Shown piece by piece: positions 5,681 through 6,026 of a stretch of DNA of 6,026 bases (within the stretch, counting starts at the first letter, position 1; every line of letters starts with the position of its first letter). Where the stretch lies: contig DLXW01000067.1 in assembly GCA_003448685.1 (NCBI GenBank), forward strand, positions 5,718 to 11,743, read 5' to 3'. This stretch comes from Cyanothece sp. UBA12306. Lineage in GTDB: Bacteria; Cyanobacteriota; Cyanobacteriia; Cyanobacteriales; Microcystaceae. Position numbers and translations under genes: made by a program. The notes beneath the pieces were generated by a model. It was given only the letters and a program-made list of their open reading frames with translations, did not search any database and had not been told where the DNA came from.

Positions 5681-6025
5681 ATGAACAAAAACTGGCAAAG
5701 ACTTCTAAAAAAAAAGCTAATAAAGCAATATATTGATCAGGAAAATAGAGAATGGATTGATCTCAATTTTTCTACGTCTGGAAACTTAAATCTAACAGTT
5801 GTTAGTGATAAATTCCTAGAATTAACACGAGAACAACGTAAAAAAGAAATATTGGACTTTATTGATGATCAAAACCAGGAAAATGTCTCAAATATTTCAA
5901 CAGGTTTTCTTTCGTTATATACGATAGAAGAAGCTAATTCTCTGGATTTATCGCCATTACCAACCGGACAAAATACTATCAATACCTTTGGTTGTTCCTT
6001 ATCTCCAACCTATTGCTTTAGCTGA
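5681..6025 (+). CDS. BolA-like small protein with Cys/Ser/Thr-rich tail (114 aa)
   Basis: A complete 114-residue frame whose stop (6023-6025) lies one base before the window end. Residues 24-85 resemble the BolA fold by eye: WIDLNFSTSGNLNLTVVSDKF aligns with the BolA strand-turn HFKVVLVSDRF, LTREQRKKEILDFI (48-61) with the following helix, and LSLYTIEEANSL (77-88) with the last strand and helix (ALHTYTIKEW in E. coli). The N-terminus (1-18) is basic and helical. The C-terminal 20-odd residues are different. After a Pro-rich hinge (SPLPTGQ, 91-97) come 17 residues with Cys105 and Cys112 and many Ser/Thr, ending YCFS. BolA proteins bind Fe-S glutaredoxins or DNA, but the usual conserved His is not evident here. 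The tail may be a modified peptide core (inference). The start has a Shine-Dalgarno. Family assignment is moderate and function is not known. Confidence 0.65.
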   Translation: MNKNWQRLLKKKLIKQYIDQENREWIDLNFSTSGNLNLTVVSDKFLELTREQRKKEILDFIDDQNQENVSNISTGFLSLYTIEEANSLDLSPLPTGQNTINTFGCSLSPTYCFS

Positions 6026-6026
6026 T

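Noticed and set aside
5951..5971. LPTG in the tail of the BolA-like protein as a sortase signal
   Set aside because: The motif is L-P-T-G without the X of LPXTG, and no hydrophobic segment or secretion signal accompanies it.
1..6026. Search for CRISPR repeats, insertion sequence ends, tRNA or rRNA genes
   Set aside because: No regularly spaced 25-40-bp repeats, transposase motifs, terminal inverted repeats, cloverleaf sequences or rRNA segments were seen.

Overview
The window is from a low-GC cyanobacterium. The evidence is two copies of the cyanobacterial HIP1 octamer GCGATCGC (46-53 and 2067-2074), a DUF760 protein of the cyanobacterial/plastid type, a group 2 sigma-70 factor of cyanobacterial type, a short heptanucleotide tandem repeat, and mostly absent Shine-Dalgarno sequences. 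A relative of the unicellular Crocosphaera/Cyanothece group is a plausible source, but that is inference.

Layout. At 1-237 (+) is the 3' end of a TPR-repeat protein gene. It converges on a mutT-type Nudix hydrolase (348-761, -), and an array of 7-bp repeats (309-350) between them runs into the mutT stop codon. A DUF760 gene (922-1266, -) follows, with a GTG start and a clear Shine-Dalgarno. Divergent from it is a small unrecognised ORF (1379-1564, +). Its stop directly abuts the stop of a convergent sigma factor gene (1565-2521, -). A 482-bp intergenic region (2522-3003) separates the divergent sigma factor and acyltransferase genes. It holds several short inverted and direct repeats and a 9-codon upstream ORF. 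The plus strand then carries a long PlsC-type acyltransferase (3004-4407), trpD (4467-5510), a start-less or frameshifted small coding stretch (5514-5670), and a complete 114-aa protein (5681-6025) with a BolA-like body and a short Cys/Ser/Thr-rich tail.

How the genes relate. Most of the window is housekeeping: nucleotide-pool sanitation (mutT), transcription control (sigma factor), phospholipid acylation (acyltransferase) and tryptophan synthesis (trpD). They do not form one pathway. The four plus-strand units from 3004 onward are closely spaced (59, 3 and 10 bp) with no convincing terminator between them, so some co-transcription is possible.

The least ordinary part is the right edge. The BolA-like protein ends in a tail with two cysteines and many Ser/Thr residues, a shape compatible with a leader-plus-core peptide precursor. 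This is a hypothesis; the genes that would test it lie beyond the window. The second point of interest is the leader of the acyltransferase gene, where two mutually exclusive hairpins and an overlapping mini-ORF precede the start codon.
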